Below the pieces are notes generated by a model. That model saw nothing but the letters and a program-made list of their open reading frames with translations, was not told where the DNA came from and did not search any database. From NCBI RefSeq assembly GCF_004217135.1, contig NZ_SHKK01000001.1, forward strand, positions 5,332,001-5,396,000: a DNA stretch of 64,000 nucleotides, written 5' to 3'. Positions 63,771 to 64,000 of this stretch are shown one piece after another. Both the position numbers and the translations under genes were made by a program. The DNA comes from Micromonospora violae. GTDB taxonomy: Bacteria; Actinomycetota; Actinomycetes; Mycobacteriales; Micromonosporaceae. Position 1 is the first letter of the stretch. Each line of letters starts with the position of its first letter.

Positions 63771-64000
63771 TTACCCGCCGCGGCTGGCCCGCAGCAGAAC
63801 CCCAGCGGCGTCGGTGTTGCGGTAGAGAACGTGCCGCCCCTGTCGGGACCGGCCGACCAGTCCGGCGGCGTGCAGTGCGGCCAGGTGCTGGGAGACGTTT
63901 CCGGCGGACATGCCGGTGAGCCGGGCCAGGTCGGTGGTGGTGATCGCCGTGTCGAGCAGGTGCAGCAGCGCGGCCCGGCCGGGGCCGATCACCCGCGCCA
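63771..64000 (-). CDS. ArsR-type winged-helix regulator, C-terminal end (runs off the window)
   Basis: About 76 C-terminal residues ending in RNTDAAGVLLRASRGG. An ArsR-like winged helix is visible: TDLARLTGMSAGNVSQHLAALHAAG followed by the wing GRSRQGRHVLY. The frame stays open to position 64000, so the N-terminal part, possibly a longer sensor domain, is missing. The TAA stop is at 63771. An HTH at the very C-terminus fits the large DUF5937-type ArsR group. Metal-binding cysteines are not seen in this part. Confidence 0.8.
   Translation of the reverse strand, partial: ARVIGPGRAALLHLLDTAITTTDLARLTGMSAGNVSQHLAALHAAGLVGRSRQGRHVLYRNTDAAGVLLRASRGG

Overview
The window is GC-rich actinobacterial DNA, most likely from Micromonospora or a close relative in the Micromonosporaceae. 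Reasons: very high GC by eye, many GTG starts, frequent GTGA/ATGA 4-bp gene overlaps, WhiB, type VII secretion (ESX) and mycothiol-type proteins, an encoded tRNA CCA end, and intergenic palindromes of a kind I associate with this family. I see no phage, plasmid, transposase or CRISPR array. The family assignment is inference from gene content.

1-7.4 kb (minus strand): partial ftsH, hpt, tilS, a DUF2342 zinc metalloprotease and a D-Ala-D-Ala carboxypeptidase, followed by divergent ppa. From memory this is the order of Rv3624c-Rv3628 in Mycobacterium tuberculosis. A GlxA-type regulator and a 45-aa membrane protein sit between hpt and tilS. 8-15 kb: a partial ESX locus (eccD divergent from eccC, then mycP) and a PAP2 phosphatase. 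15.8-22 kb: marP, NUDIX, TlpA and nth (coupled), a CapA-like lipoprotein, a CbiZ-like cobinamide amidohydrolase and a Crp/GlxR regulator. This matches the Rv3671c-Rv3676 block.

22-41 kb is the accessory part, lying between crp and its usual neighbour, the metallo-beta-lactamase (MBL) gene. It holds a metallophosphoesterase and a TetR-controlled acyl-CoA operon: TIGR03084, AtuA, acyl-CoA dehydrogenase, carboxyltransferase, biotin carboxylase, second acyl-CoA dehydrogenase. Next come a glutamate-type binding lipoprotein coupled to a polytopic membrane protein, a Ser/Thr kinase, and a 1210-aa zinc-ribbon/class III cyclase/ATPase/TPR protein coupled to the MBL gene.

41-51 kb returns to the conserved block: MBL, RidA, DUF4177, two ArsA-like ATPases, whiB4/wblA, ponA2 and a metallophosphoesterase (Rv3677c-Rv3683 order). 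51-64 kb: tRNA-Pro(CGG), an MFS transporter, a secreted 5'-nucleotidase, an alpha/beta hydrolase, a phosphodiesterase, a GAF-GGDEF protein, the lysC-asd pair (with an internal start for the beta subunit), a lipoprotein, a small nitroreductase and a partial ArsR-type regulator.

The least expected structure is between genes. Five long palindromes of four sequence families occupy gene ends (32408, 37299, 41881, 51152, 59404). A 59-bp repeat sits in the acyl-CoA operon flanked by a 10-bp direct repeat, apparently splitting an ancestral GTGA overlap. A diverged tandem pair of the same repeat lies upstream of ftsH, and a 22-bp minisatellite runs into the asd stop codon.
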